NCBI GenBank assembly: GCA_030078075.1
Contig: CP119637.1
Location: 434,001-498,000 of the forward strand
Direction: 5' to 3'
DNA length: 64,000 nucleotides
Origin: Crithidia sp. LVH-60A
Lineage: Eukaryota > Euglenozoa > Kinetoplastea > Trypanosomatida > Trypanosomatidae
Part shown: positions 39,054 to 48,438 of the stretch, one piece after another
Numbering within the stretch: position 1 is the first letter of the stretch
Layout of the letters: each line of letters starts with the position of its first letter
Translations under genes and position numbers: made by a program
Notes under the pieces: generated by a model
Told to the model about the DNA's origin: nothing
The model's input: the letters and a program-made list of their open reading frames with translations, nothing else
The model's database searches: none

Positions 39054-40523
39054 ATGAGCGCTGCACCGCTGGGAAGATGGGTGTTGGTTCGCTCCGATCG
39101 CCTCGTGCTCTCGGTGGACAAGGCAGATCACGTCTACGCCATCGGCCGCCGTCGGCAGCTGCCCTCGTCCCAGCTGCTCTCTCACAAGTACGCCTCTCGC
39201 GAGCAGCTGGCTGTTGTCTGGCACCCGCCGCACCTCTACGTGGCACAAATAGGCAAGAATCCCTCTTTTCTCGGCGCCACGTGTGAGCAGGTGCCGCGTC
39301 TGCCACCAAGCGAGACTGCAGAAGGAGAGGAGAGGCCGAGTGATGCCGTTGTGGCAGCTGTGGTGCAACACGCTCTGCTGTGTTTCACTCCGTCTGCCGC
39401 AGCGAGCGAGGCCGCCGTCGTCAAGGCAAAGCAGGGTGGTGCTCTGGAGGTGAATGTGCCCTTGTCAGACCCGGTGAGTGTGATGTATGCTCCCGATCCC
39501 AAACTCATCACCGCAGCCACGTTGCATTTCCCGGAGGAACTCGGCCTGCCCAGCTTCACCGTGCGCTTCGAGAGCACCGATGTTGGCGGTCGCGAGGATG
39601 CGACGGCTGCGGCCACGACCAGGTCCACGGCGGAGATGCTGGCGGTGCCGTCGATGCGCGCGGTAGAGGCTGATGACAGCGATGACGAGGAGGGGAATGG
39701 CATGGAGAGCGGTGAGGAGGCGCAAGGGCGGCCTGGTGGACCGGGCTCTGCTGTCGCTGGCGGCGGCAGCGGCGGTGGTGCGTCGCAGCCGGAGTGGCGT
39801 GGGCTGTTGGACGTGGCTCTGCAGGAGCAGCAGCGCCAGAACTCGGTGCGAGCATCGGAGGGGCAGAGGAGCGATGCTGGGCCGCCAGCACCTGCCTCGC
39901 CTCCACCCCCGCCACCTTCAGCAGCTAAGAGTACGACGGCACCGTCGGCACCGTCGGCCTCGATTCCATTTGGAGGCAACACGACTCCTGCTGATGCTCC
40001 TCTTGCTCCTCCGGCTCCTGCTGCACCGGCTACCGCACCCACAAAGCAGCCGCAGCAGAAGATGGGCTTCTGGGAGTGGAACAATCACGCAAAAGGTGAT
40101 ACAGAGGACCCAAAGGCGTGGCGAAAGTACAACCAGGCAGTGGCGGAGCTGCTGGAGAAGGCCTATACCAGTGCCGCAGTGGCCAAGGTGAAGATCCCAG
40201 ACGCGGTCATGTTCGACCGGCCCGGCGCGAAAGGTGCCACGTATGGCGTGTGCTTCGCCGAGAAGTCGCTGAAGGGGGCAATGATTCAGTACGTGCTGGA
40301 CGATCCCCGCCGCTTCCGCCTTGTGCGCCGCACCGGTGGGCCGCCGGTGGACCGCAGAAAGGCGAAGAAGGCGAATGTCATTCCATCGGAGTCGGAAAGC
40401 GAGAGCGAGAGTGAGAGCGAGGAGAGCGTCAGCGATTCCGACTCGGACTCGGAGGAGAGCGTCTCCTCCAGCAGCAGCTCCGAGATTGAGGAGCTACCAA
40501 TGAAGCGGCAGCGCCGCAGCTAA
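39054..40523 (+). CDS. FHA-WWE domain protein, candidate DNA-repair/ADP-ribose reader
   Basis: 489 residues. Residues ~8-80 look like an FHA domain of the PNKP/aprataxin/APLF type: IGRR (30-33), an SR pair in KYASREQL (45-52), and LYVAQIGKNPSFLG (61-74). The 'lGxNPS' ending replaces the usual 'NGT' and is typical of that subgroup, which binds CK2-phosphorylated XRCC1/XRCC4 scaffolds. After a long Ala/Pro/Gly-rich linker, ~337-430 matches a WWE domain: GFWEWNN, AWRKYNQAVAELLEKAY, YGVCFAEKS, MIQYVLDDPRRFRLVRR. WWE domains bind (iso-)ADP-ribose in poly-ADP-ribose or act in ubiquitin ligases. The tail has a Ser/Glu and Ser/Asp tract (~440-480, many CK2-like sites) and a basic end (KRQRRS), suggesting nuclear location. 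No catalytic domain is visible. A repair role is inferred. Confidence 0.75.
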   Translation: MSAAPLGRWVLVRSDRLVLSVDKADHVYAIGRRRQLPSSQLLSHKYASREQLAVVWHPPHLYVAQIGKNPSFLGATCEQVPRLPPSETAEGEERPSDAVVAAVVQHALLCFTPSAAASEAAVVKAKQGGALEVNVPLSDPVSVMYAPDPKLITAATLHFPEELGLPSFTVRFESTDVGGREDATAAATTRSTAEMLAVPSMRAVEADDSDDEEGNGMESGEEAQGRPGGPGSAVAGGGSGGGASQPEWRGLLDVALQEQQRQNSVRASEGQRSDAGPPAPASPPPPPPSAAKSTTAPSAPSASIPFGGNTTPADAPLAPPAPAAPATAPTKQPQQKMGFWEWNNHAKGDTEDPKAWRKYNQAVAELLEKAYTSAAVAKVKIPDAVMFDRPGAKGATYGVCFAEKSLKGAMIQYVLDDPRRFRLVRRTGGPPVDRRKAKKANVIPSESESESESESEESVSDSDSDSEESVSSSSSSEIEELPMKRQRRS

Positions 40524-41157
40524 GGACGCTGCACACTGTTCCGTCTCTGCGGTGTTTGATGGCCTCGACTCTGTCTGCCATGCGCCACGCTTTTTCTCTC
40601 CCTTTATTCATTCACTTTGTTTGTTCGTTTGTCGGAGATCGAGGTTCTTGTGACATGTGAACCTCGATGCATTAATTGCAGTCCCTAGCGGTAATCGTGC
40701 TGAAAAGCAAAGAACGGAGAAGAGACACAAGAAAGGTATTGTATATTTTTTGCAGAAGGGGCCACACATGTAGCGATTGTGTCAAATTTGTTCAGCGCAT
40801 GCTTCTCGTCTGTGATTTGCGCCAGCGGAAAGCGATGTTTTAAAATGAACGAAAACTTCTGCTTTTCAACCGTGTTCGCCTCTCCGAACTGAGAAGCTAG
40901 TGCATGAGATCTTGATTGTACGTTTGCAGGAGGGCCTCATGAAGGTTGAGCGTGAAGCCACGGCGTTTACCTCCACCAAAACAAACTCTATTGCCCTCCC
41001 CGTCACTTTTTTTATTTATTTCCGGTCCTTTTTATCTACTCCACCGCACGCGTTGTGCTCAAATTCATCCCACAATCAAAGCACTGCTGTCTCCCGTCGC
41101 GCCACACATATTTATACACATATACACACACCGATACTGATACCAGTTTCCGCACAC
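40524..41157. other. Intergenic spacer
   Basis: 634 nt. The next gene's frame is open back to 40900, but the coding bias begins at 41158. A T-rich stretch (~41009-41035) and an AG at 41080-41081 are a candidate acceptor giving a 77-nt 5' UTR. Confidence 0.55.
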
Positions 41158-42342
41158 ATGGCAGCCCAGTTTCAGCTGACGGCGCGGCGGGTGAATACCC
41201 CAGCCAGCATCTCTGCCGCCCACCTTGGCGAGTCGCCGACGTGGGATGACGAGAACAAGGTGCTCTGGTGGATCGACATCCTCGATCAGACCCTTTACGT
41301 GGGCCAGCCAGCAGCTGGCGGCCTCTGTGACTTTGAGCGCGTCGCCAAGCTCCCGCTGAAGGGGCATCGGGTGGGTTTTGTGGTGCACACCAAGGCCGCA
41401 GCGGCAGCAGCAGAAAGTGGGGCGAGTGGAAAGGCTACCTACCACGCCATCTGGGGATCGCAGTCGGGCCTCTTCTACACCCCATATTTAAAGGACCTGC
41501 CTTGGTGCTCGGCTGGCGCGACGGCGAAGCAGACAAAGCTGCACGCCACGGCTGACGCCCCGCAGCACCGCCGCCTCGCCGACTTCCCCCTCAGCACCTT
41601 TCCTCTGCAGGGCGGACGTGTTTACCGCTTTAACGACGGAAAAGTCGGCCCGGATGGTTCTCTCTGGTCCGGTGGCATGATGGAGCGCTCGGCGCAGTTC
41701 ACCAAGCGGGACCCGGGCTGCGGCGCGCTGCTGCAGTGGACACCACAGAATGCCGCCTTTCCCTTCGCTGTGGGGGCGTCGGGCGTGACGGTGTCGAACG
41801 GCATCGGCTGGTCGCCTGCGGGGGATTTTCTCTACCACATCGACACCCCCACTGCTGTAGTGCGTGCCTATCCGTATCACCGCGGGGCTGCCGGCGCACC
41901 GGGCCGCATTGTACAAAGTGAGGGCTACGTCTTTTGGACCCTTCCTGCTGACCGCAAGGCGCGAGGCGCTACGCTGGATGGCTTGTGTGTCGACAGCGCC
42001 GGTGCGGTGTGGGTTGCTTTGGCTGGCATCGGAGAAGTGGTACGCCTGCAATCGAGCACAAAGGAGAAGGACGGTGACAAAACTGCGGTGCCGCCGCAGG
42101 TCGCGATCACGGGCGTCGTGACAGTTCCAGGGGTGACGCTGAGCACGAGCTGCTGCTTTGGTGGGGCGGACTTGACGACGCTGTACATCACCACCGCCCG
42201 CGGCACAGACCCTGCGGCGGCCGCGAAGTGCACGCAGGCGGGAGCTGGCTTCGTGTATGCGGTGAACCTGAAGGGCATTGCAAAGGGCATGCCCGCCTCG
42301 CGTCTCCAGCTGCCTGCCTCGATGCCTCTGTCGCGCTTGTGA
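41158..42342 (+). CDS. SMP-30/gluconolactonase/LRE-like family protein (regucalcin-type lactonase)
   Basis: 394 residues from the ATG at 41158. The sequence follows the six-bladed propeller pattern of the SMP-30 family: LGESPTWDDENKVLWWIDI (23-41), PDGSLWSGGM (~166-175), VSNGIGWSPAGDFLYHID (211-228) and LDGLCVDSAGAVWVAL (273-288). The metal ligands Glu25, Asn213 and Asp274 correspond to the Glu/Asn/Asp triad of regucalcin. Family members hydrolyse sugar lactones such as gluconolactone using a divalent metal. The exact substrate is unknown. It is longer than the ~300-residue animal enzyme, with Ala-rich insertions near residues 78-92. No signal peptide or obvious PTS1 is present (C-terminus SRL; SRL can act as a weak PTS1 variant, so glycosomal location is possible). 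Confidence 0.88.
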   Translation: MAAQFQLTARRVNTPASISAAHLGESPTWDDENKVLWWIDILDQTLYVGQPAAGGLCDFERVAKLPLKGHRVGFVVHTKAAAAAAESGASGKATYHAIWGSQSGLFYTPYLKDLPWCSAGATAKQTKLHATADAPQHRRLADFPLSTFPLQGGRVYRFNDGKVGPDGSLWSGGMMERSAQFTKRDPGCGALLQWTPQNAAFPFAVGASGVTVSNGIGWSPAGDFLYHIDTPTAVVRAYPYHRGAAGAPGRIVQSEGYVFWTLPADRKARGATLDGLCVDSAGAVWVALAGIGEVVRLQSSTKEKDGDKTAVPPQVAITGVVTVPGVTLSTSCCFGGADLTTLYITTARGTDPAAAAKCTQAGAGFVYAVNLKGIAKGMPASRLQLPASMPLSRL

Positions 42343-43771
42343 GAGGAAGAGGGGAGAAAACCAGGTAAAGTGGAGCTTGTTGGCGTGCACCATTTTGATT
42401 ACTTCGTCTCTCTTTATGTTTGTCCTCCCTACCTATTTATTACTGCGGTTGTGGCGTGTGCCATTCCTTCTTTCTACCACTCTCTCCCTCCCCGATGCAC
42501 CTCTCTGTGTGGTCGCGGAGACGAGGTGTAACTTCAAAAGCGCTTTTTATACCACTCCTTTTTCCTTTTTTTTTGTTCTATACATTCTGTTCTCCCGCGA
42601 AGCGCAATGGACAGCGTCTTTGCTTGTATGTGTGCGCCTCTTCCGCCCCTAGTGCATTGATGCGTCTCTTCGCTGAAGGTGCGTGGCTCAGTATTGACCC
42701 GGGATGTGTATGTGTGTCTGCAAACACAAACTAACTATACATGTGACAAAAGACGCTGTGGCGTTGCTGTGCGAAAAGTGGGAGATGCTACGTCACGCAA
42801 GAGGAGACTGCGAAGGGTTTGTACGCCTGGAACTCAGCATTTCGCGGTGTTTAGGTGAAAGAAGCAGTAGATTGAGCAGTCGCGGTGGTCTTTTGGCTGC
42901 TTCGTTTATAGTCCTTTCTGTGTGTTTTTTTTTCGGTATTTTTCTCTCACACTTTACAGGAAAAGAATGACCACCACTTTTTCTCATCTTCGCACTTCAT
43001 CACTTCGTCTCCTCTCCTTTTCTGCCACACCTCTGCATTCACTCACACTCCACAACACCGCACAGTTGAGCATCTTTAACTTCAAAGTCCCTTCATTTTC
43101 CTTTTCCGTTTTCGTACTTGTTTTTTTTTTTTTCTCTTCACCCTCTTCTGTTCTCTTCTGCTACGCATAAACAAGTAGCAGTGGAGCACTATCAAAATAA
43201 AAAAAAGAGTGAAAAAATAATCCTTTTTTCCCTTTATTGTTTCGAGGCTGACTGTGCTCCTTTTTTTTTTCGTTCTCATCTTTCTCTCACACTCCATTTT
43301 TTAAACCCCTCTCTGTAAGGCGTTCTCTTTTCTCTTTTGTATTGTTCCCTCTTTTCTTCAGTAAAGACGAGAAAGCTTGGCGACAGAGCCGCTGTTCTCG
43401 TCGCATAACACAGAACCGTTTCTCGGTCTGTATGCGTATCTGCTCACCTCTATTTTGAAGAAGCAGTGAAAAAAAAACAACAACAACGAAGCAAGAGAAC
43501 AAACAAACAAAAGAACATTGCCTACTTAGTGAATCAGTATTCTTAATAAAGGTGAGCTAGAGAAAGAAGAACACAGGAAAAGGAAAAAAAAAGAAAAAAG
43601 ACCGCGGCGCAAACTCTACAAAAACCCAAAGACCAACTTTGCCAACCATAATTTTTTTTTTCCGTTTGTGGCAGACTCCATACTCCTACTGCAGACACTC
43701 ACGCATACACTCTACAACCAAAAAGAAAAAAAGAAGGTGCAGCACTCATCTGTTATTCTTCTCAGAAAAAA
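42343..43771. other. Intergenic spacer
   Basis: About 1.43 kb, T-rich then A-rich toward the right end, with many homopolymers. No gene was recognised. Confidence 0.6.
43652..43674 (+). promoter_or_regulatory. Predicted spliced-leader acceptor (P450 reductase gene)
   Basis: A T-rich run at 43652-43663 followed by GTTTGTGGCAG with the AG at 43673-43674, giving a 97-nt A-rich 5' UTR before the ATG at 43772. Confidence 0.55.
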
Positions 43772-45718
43772 ATGTCTCTTTTCTACATCGTTGCCACGAT
43801 TCTGATCGCGCTGGCCGGTTACTTCTACCTCCAGCTAAATCAGAAGGCGGGCGGCACCTACACGACGACAAAGACGACTGGCTCGCCGCAGGCCAAGAGC
43901 TCTGGTTATGGCTCACCCACGAGCGCCAACGGCCCCGCGAGCCCCACCGCCCCAGCCGACAATAAGGAGGTGCTCGTGCTCTTCGGCTCGCAGACCGGCA
44001 CGGCAGAGCTCTTCGCCAAGACGCTGACCCGCGAAGGCGCAAAGCTCGGCGTGCCAATCAAGATGTGCGACGTGGAGAGCTACGAGAACTTCAACCTGGA
44101 GTACGAGCGTCTTGTCATTCTTATTTGCGCGACCTACGGCGAGGGCGAGCCGACCGACACGATGAAGGACTTCCACGACTGGATGATGGACGAGTGCCGC
44201 TCCGTCGGTGAGGAGCTGGCCAACGTGAAGTACACCGTCTTTGGTCTTGGCGACCGCCAGTACAAGTACTTCTGCGAGGAGGCCATCGTGATGGACCGCC
44301 GCTTTGACGAGCTCGGCGCCAAGCGCATCTTCGGCCTCTCCTGCGGCGACTCTGGCAGTGGCCAGCTCGAGGAGCAGTTCGATGAGTGGCGCAAAGACCT
44401 CTGGCCGGCGGTGTCCCGTGTGCTGAACATCAAGATCAAGCAGAACACCGAGGAGCCGGTCGAGCCGGAGTGCCGCATCAAGTTCTGGGAGGAGAAGGAG
44501 GCTCCGCTGCCCTTCCCGAAGACCGCCTCGGTGCTTGAGCCGACGCAGCGGCTGCCGGTGTGGGTGCCGATGATTCGCAACGAGGAGCTGCTGAAGCAGA
44601 CCTTCGACGGCAACAGCACGCGCGCGATTGACTTCAGCACGAACGACACCATCATTTCCTACCAGGCGGGCGACCACCTTGGCATTCTGCCGTGCAACTC
44701 CGATGAGCTGGTGAAGGAGTACCTCGAGGTGCTGAACGTCCCAGAGGACGAGGCGAACCGTGTCTTCTCTCTGCAGGACAAGAAGTCGATGAAGAACGTC
44801 TTTCCGGCGCGTGTGTCGGCGACGACGGCGCTGAAGTGGTACCTCGACCTCGCTGGTGTGCCAAAGAAGTCCACGTTGCGCGCTTTTGCCCACTGCTGCA
44901 ACGACCCAGCTCAGAAGGAGGAGCTGCTGCGTATCCTGCGTGTCGGCCCGGAGGCACAGAAGGAGTTCACCAAGCTGTGCGCACAGCTCCGCACGATGCA
45001 CGGCTTCCTGCGCCACTTCAACTCCGCCAAGGTGCCGCTCGCGTTCTTTTTGGAGCTGATGCCCCGCATCGCGCCGCGCTACTACTCCATCTCGTCTGAC
45101 ATCCTCTCGACCCCCAACTCGGTCGGCACGACGATCGGCATCATCCCTGGCGGCCTCTGCACAAGCATGCTGTCCAGGATGAAGATCGGCGACAAGGTGC
45201 CGGTCTTTGTGCGCAAGACGACCTTCCACCTCCCGCTGCGTCACAAGGACCGGCCGGTGGTGATGATCGGCCCCGGTACCGGCGTGGCGCCTTTCATCGG
45301 GTTCCTGGAGCGCCGCCGTGCGTGGCTGCAGAAGGGCGCCGCGCTTGGCAAGTCTATTCTCTTCTTCGGCTGCCGCCGCCACGCTGAGGACCACATCTTC
45401 GAGGAGTACTGCACGCAGGCGATGCAGGACGGGGTGCTCTCGGTGCTCGACACCGCCTACAGCCGCGATCAGGCCTACAAAATTTACGTGCAGCACCGCG
45501 TGAAGGAGCGTGCTGCCGAGATGTGGGAGATGATCTCGTCGGGTGCCAACATCTACGTCTGCGGCGATGCCCGCTTCATGGCGAAGGATGTCGACAAGGA
45601 GGTGCGCCGGCTCGTGGAGGTGGAGGGGAAGATGTCGCCCGAGGCAGCCGAGGAGTACATGAAGAAGCTCGAGAGCGAGGAACGCTTTCTCAAGGACGTC
45701 TGGACGACGACGGTGTGA
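43772..45718 (+). CDS. CPR: NADPH-cytochrome P450 reductase
   Basis: 648 residues, a full-length diflavin reductase that passes electrons from NADPH via FAD and FMN to microsomal cytochromes P450 (for example CYP51 in sterol synthesis). An N-terminal membrane anchor at ~3-22 (LFYIVATILIALAGYFYLQL) is followed by a Gly/Ser/Thr-rich linker. The FMN domain has LFGSQTGTAELFAKTL (~71-86), ATYGEGEPTD and FGLGDRQYKYF. The connecting and FAD parts have YQAGDHLGILPCN, PRYYSISS (~435) and GGLCTSML (~460). The NADPH site is MIGPGTGVAPFIGFLERR (~499) plus FFGCRR and YVCGDARFMAKDV. A Trp five residues from the C-terminus (DVWTTTV) corresponds to the conserved FAD-stacking aromatic, here followed by four extra residues. 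Confidence 0.97.
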   Translation: MSLFYIVATILIALAGYFYLQLNQKAGGTYTTTKTTGSPQAKSSGYGSPTSANGPASPTAPADNKEVLVLFGSQTGTAELFAKTLTREGAKLGVPIKMCDVESYENFNLEYERLVILICATYGEGEPTDTMKDFHDWMMDECRSVGEELANVKYTVFGLGDRQYKYFCEEAIVMDRRFDELGAKRIFGLSCGDSGSGQLEEQFDEWRKDLWPAVSRVLNIKIKQNTEEPVEPECRIKFWEEKEAPLPFPKTASVLEPTQRLPVWVPMIRNEELLKQTFDGNSTRAIDFSTNDTIISYQAGDHLGILPCNSDELVKEYLEVLNVPEDEANRVFSLQDKKSMKNVFPARVSATTALKWYLDLAGVPKKSTLRAFAHCCNDPAQKEELLRILRVGPEAQKEFTKLCAQLRTMHGFLRHFNSAKVPLAFFLELMPRIAPRYYSISSDILSTPNSVGTTIGIIPGGLCTSMLSRMKIGDKVPVFVRKTTFHLPLRHKDRPVVMIGPGTGVAPFIGFLERRRAWLQKGAALGKSILFFGCRRHAEDHIFEEYCTQAMQDGVLSVLDTAYSRDQAYKIYVQHRVKERAAEMWEMISSGANIYVCGDARFMAKDVDKEVRRLVEVEGKMSPEAAEEYMKKLESEERFLKDVWTTTV

Positions 45719-47046
45719 GCTTTAGAAAAGCTTTTTTTTTTCTCTTGTCGCAGCCACCCGTTTTATGTTTCCTATTTAAATTAATTTTGGATGTATGAAC
45801 CTGCCTCAGATGCTCGGAGACACATAAGAGCAGAGTGAAGGAGGAAGGAAGGCGATACGACGCATCTGCACGCAATTGCAACGCTAGTCTGTACATCTTC
45901 CGCTCCTCAGTTTGGTGTTTGTTTGTCTTTTGCTTCTCTTTCCAATGGTGACGCTGTAAAAAGTGGGGAAATTAAAAAGGAACTAGTGCACGCAGGCAAA
46001 CCTTTAGATAAAATTATGGTGAAAAGAAAACTTTTTGATGAGCGTTTTTCTGGCGTTGGCTGCCTTGTGTGCGAGTTCAATCGTTGAGCGAACTTGCATG
46101 AATCAAGAGAAATTTATATAAATATGGCCAGTGTGAAAAGTTGGCAACGACAAAAGCGAAAGTGGTGCCGTTCGGCTTGTCTTTTCCTTTGAATATATCA
46201 CCTGTTCTCGGATACGCCCACGTGCGGCTTAATCCCTCTCCAGTACATCTCTTTTTGGTTGGTGAAATGCGGTAAAAACGCCCACAACAACAACAAAGGA
46301 CCAAAAAAGGTACGAAAAGTCTGTATGTGTAAGGAAGAATGCAGTAGGCGAGTCGAGGATGGTGTCGGTCGTGTAGCGTGCATTAATGGCGAAAAAACCG
46401 TTGTTTCCAAAAGAACAGTTGGAATGGGTGTGAGAGTGGGTCTTTTTTTCTTTCTTCCTCTTCTCACCCCGATGACGTGCCGATTCAGGTGTCCACGTGC
46501 GGTGTACGACAGCAAAAGCAAATACAACTTAGTGTGAGGCGTAGCGTTGTGGGTAGCAGCGCTGTGTTAAGATTCAGGAGCGGAAGACGCGATCTGTGGG
46601 AGTGTGTCGCGATCGGCGTGTTCAACAAAGTGCTTCAACGCAATAGATGGTGGTGAGGAACGGCGAAACACTTCTGCTTTGACAACGTTACAAATAAGGT
46701 GGCGTGTGTATTTACGGCTCATGGTTCGGAAAAAAGAGCGCGGTACTGGTTCAAACTCTCTCTAGCCTGTGGCGAAGTAGCGGCGGTCTCTAGCGAGCTT
46801 TGCATCTGTTCTAGAACAATTTATGTATCCCTTCACTTACCACCCCGTCTCTTTTGCTATTGTACTCTCTCGACCTCCGAGCGCGCGTTAAGTCGATTGG
46901 CAAGGCGCAACTGTTCTCTATCTTTTTTCTTTTCTTGTTTCCTAGCTGCGGCATCTGCATCGAAGGCGCTGCGCCTCATCTTGTTCCTCCGTGTCTGTGT
47001 GTGTGTGCGCTGCCCTCCTTTCCCTACAGCTTTCCCCTTTTTAGCC
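45719..47046. other. Intergenic spacer
   Basis: About 1.33 kb. The following gene's frame is open back to 46699, but that part contains pyrimidine tract and an acceptor AG and is not coding. Nothing else was recognised. Confidence 0.6.
46921..46945 (+). promoter_or_regulatory. Predicted spliced-leader acceptor (BILBO1-type domain gene)
   Basis: A T/C tract (46921-46943) with its AG at 46944-46945. The 101-nt 5' UTR leads to the ATG at 47047 and rules out the longer upstream open frame. Confidence 0.6.
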
Positions 47047-48438
47047 ATGTCCTTCACCATCGTCGCCTGCTCCGACATCCGGGCCCAGAAGGTCAACATC
47101 GAGTTGCCCTTCGAGCGCCCGCCGGCCTCCGTCGAGGTGCTCCGCGGCGTCCTTGAGAGCGTCTTCCGGCAGGAGGAAGCCGCCATCAAGCAGGCCATGG
47201 GCTACACAGATGTCCGCCCCTGTGAGCCCTTCACGATTAACCGACTCCAGCGCTACGACGACGACACGCAGAGCTGGTCGGAGATTACTTCTATTGACAT
47301 GCTGCAGTCCTACGATCAGCTCTACGTCTTCCGCAAGAACAGCACCAAGGCGGACATCTCGACCCAGCGGGAGCTGCCCGCGCCGCGGCCGTCGGAGTAC
47401 TTCGTGGATCCCTCCTTCGCCAGCCACCGCGGCAGCCGCGGAGGCCCGGCACAGCTTGAGACGCCCGCGCAGACCTCCTTCCACACCCCTCGTGCCGGCA
47501 ACCGCGGCGGCGGCGGCGAGGCGAATGGCAACCGGTACGACATCTCTCCGATCAGCCAGCCACGTGTGAGTGCTGGGGGAAGCCCGTACTCAGCTGCGGG
47601 TGCTGGTGCTCCTGCTGGCGTGCCGATGCCACCTTCGACTTCGTCCGGGCGTCCCTCTTCCTCGGTGCGGTATGGCGGACCGCTGGGAGACATCGATCCT
47701 TATCCCGCCTCTGCCGCGTTACCTGGCGCCACGGCCAGTGCTCCAGGCGCCGGCGCCGCACCCTCGCCGTCCTCCTACTACTACAAGGAGCGCACCACGC
47801 CGGAGCGGGTGGAGTACCTTTTCCGCCTCGGCAGTCAGCCGAACGGCGGCGCCGTCCTGACCGAGAAGACCTTCGAGCACATCTTTCGGCTCGCCAGCGT
47901 TGCCTTTCCAGTCGAGGTGCACCAGGACTTGTTTCATCACTTCGCCAAGAGCGGTGGTACCGTTGGCGCCACGATGGACTACGAGGGCTTCCAGGAGTTC
48001 GCCACCTACTTTCCAGTGCTGATGAACATCACCTATCAGCGCATCACGAACCAGGAGAGGGAGGAGGCGATTCGTGCAGCGCAGCGCGACAGTGGCAAGC
48101 ATCTCGAGCAGGCGCGGCGGCAGGTGCAGGAGCTGGAGACGCGTCTCGCTGCAGCCCGGAAAGCGGCGCAGGAGGCCGAGCAGCGCCAGGCGCGTCTGCA
48201 GGAGGATCTCTACGACATTGGCCAGCAGCGCGACCCAGACTACTGCCGCGACGAGCAGAGGCTGCTCGATAAGGAGGTGAGCGTCTTCAAGTACCGCGAG
48301 CGGCTCTCGCGCGAGGAGCAGGACTACGAGCGTCTGGCCATCGAGCGGCGGAAGCGCGCGGCGGCGGCGTCAGCGCGGGCACGCTCGAACTCGCCGCAGG
48401 GTACCTACGACGCGAACCGCTACGGCCCACGTGATTAG
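47047..48438 (+). CDS. Protein with BILBO1-type N-terminal domain, EF-hand-like region and coiled coil
   Basis: 463 residues from the ATG at 47047. Residues 1-100 (FTIVACSDIRAQKVNIELPF, then TSIDMLQSYDQLYVFRKNS) resemble the ubiquitin-like N-terminal domain of trypanosome BILBO1, the flagellar pocket collar scaffold, which has a similar 'D..xxKVNxELxF' opening and a 'YxQLYVF' end. A Pro/Gly/Ala-rich linker (~110-240) is followed by a paired-helix region at ~245-335 (RVEYLFRLGSQPNGGAVLTE; MDYEGFQEFATYFPVL), EF-hand-like but without a full set of Ca2+ ligands. A coiled coil fills ~337-445, rich in Gln/Glu/Arg. BILBO1 itself has the same order but a much longer coiled coil. The likely site is flagellar pocket collar, basal body or other cytoskeleton; this is inference from architecture. 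Confidence 0.75.
   Translation: MSFTIVACSDIRAQKVNIELPFERPPASVEVLRGVLESVFRQEEAAIKQAMGYTDVRPCEPFTINRLQRYDDDTQSWSEITSIDMLQSYDQLYVFRKNSTKADISTQRELPAPRPSEYFVDPSFASHRGSRGGPAQLETPAQTSFHTPRAGNRGGGGEANGNRYDISPISQPRVSAGGSPYSAAGAGAPAGVPMPPSTSSGRPSSSVRYGGPLGDIDPYPASAALPGATASAPGAGAAPSPSSYYYKERTTPERVEYLFRLGSQPNGGAVLTEKTFEHIFRLASVAFPVEVHQDLFHHFAKSGGTVGATMDYEGFQEFATYFPVLMNITYQRITNQEREEAIRAAQRDSGKHLEQARRQVQELETRLAAARKAAQEAEQRQARLQEDLYDIGQQRDPDYCRDEQRLLDKEVSVFKYRERLSREEQDYERLAIERRKRAAAASARARSNSPQGTYDANRYGPRD

Noticed and set aside
40900-41157. N-terminal extension of the SMP-30 family gene
   Set aside because: Composition is UTR-like and family similarity starts just after the ATG at 41158.
43913-45496. 527-codon antisense frame inside the P450 reductase gene
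   Set aside because: Mirror of the sense codon bias; Leu/Val/His/Arg-rich, no domain, and the sense strand encodes a complete enzyme.
46740-46775. tRNA B-box-like string near 46751
   Set aside because: The consensus fails at the 3' end and no matching A box or cloverleaf was found upstream.
46699-47046. N-terminal extension of the BILBO1-type gene
   Set aside because: It contains a pyrimidine tract and acceptor AG (46944-46945), so it is upstream of the mature mRNA start.
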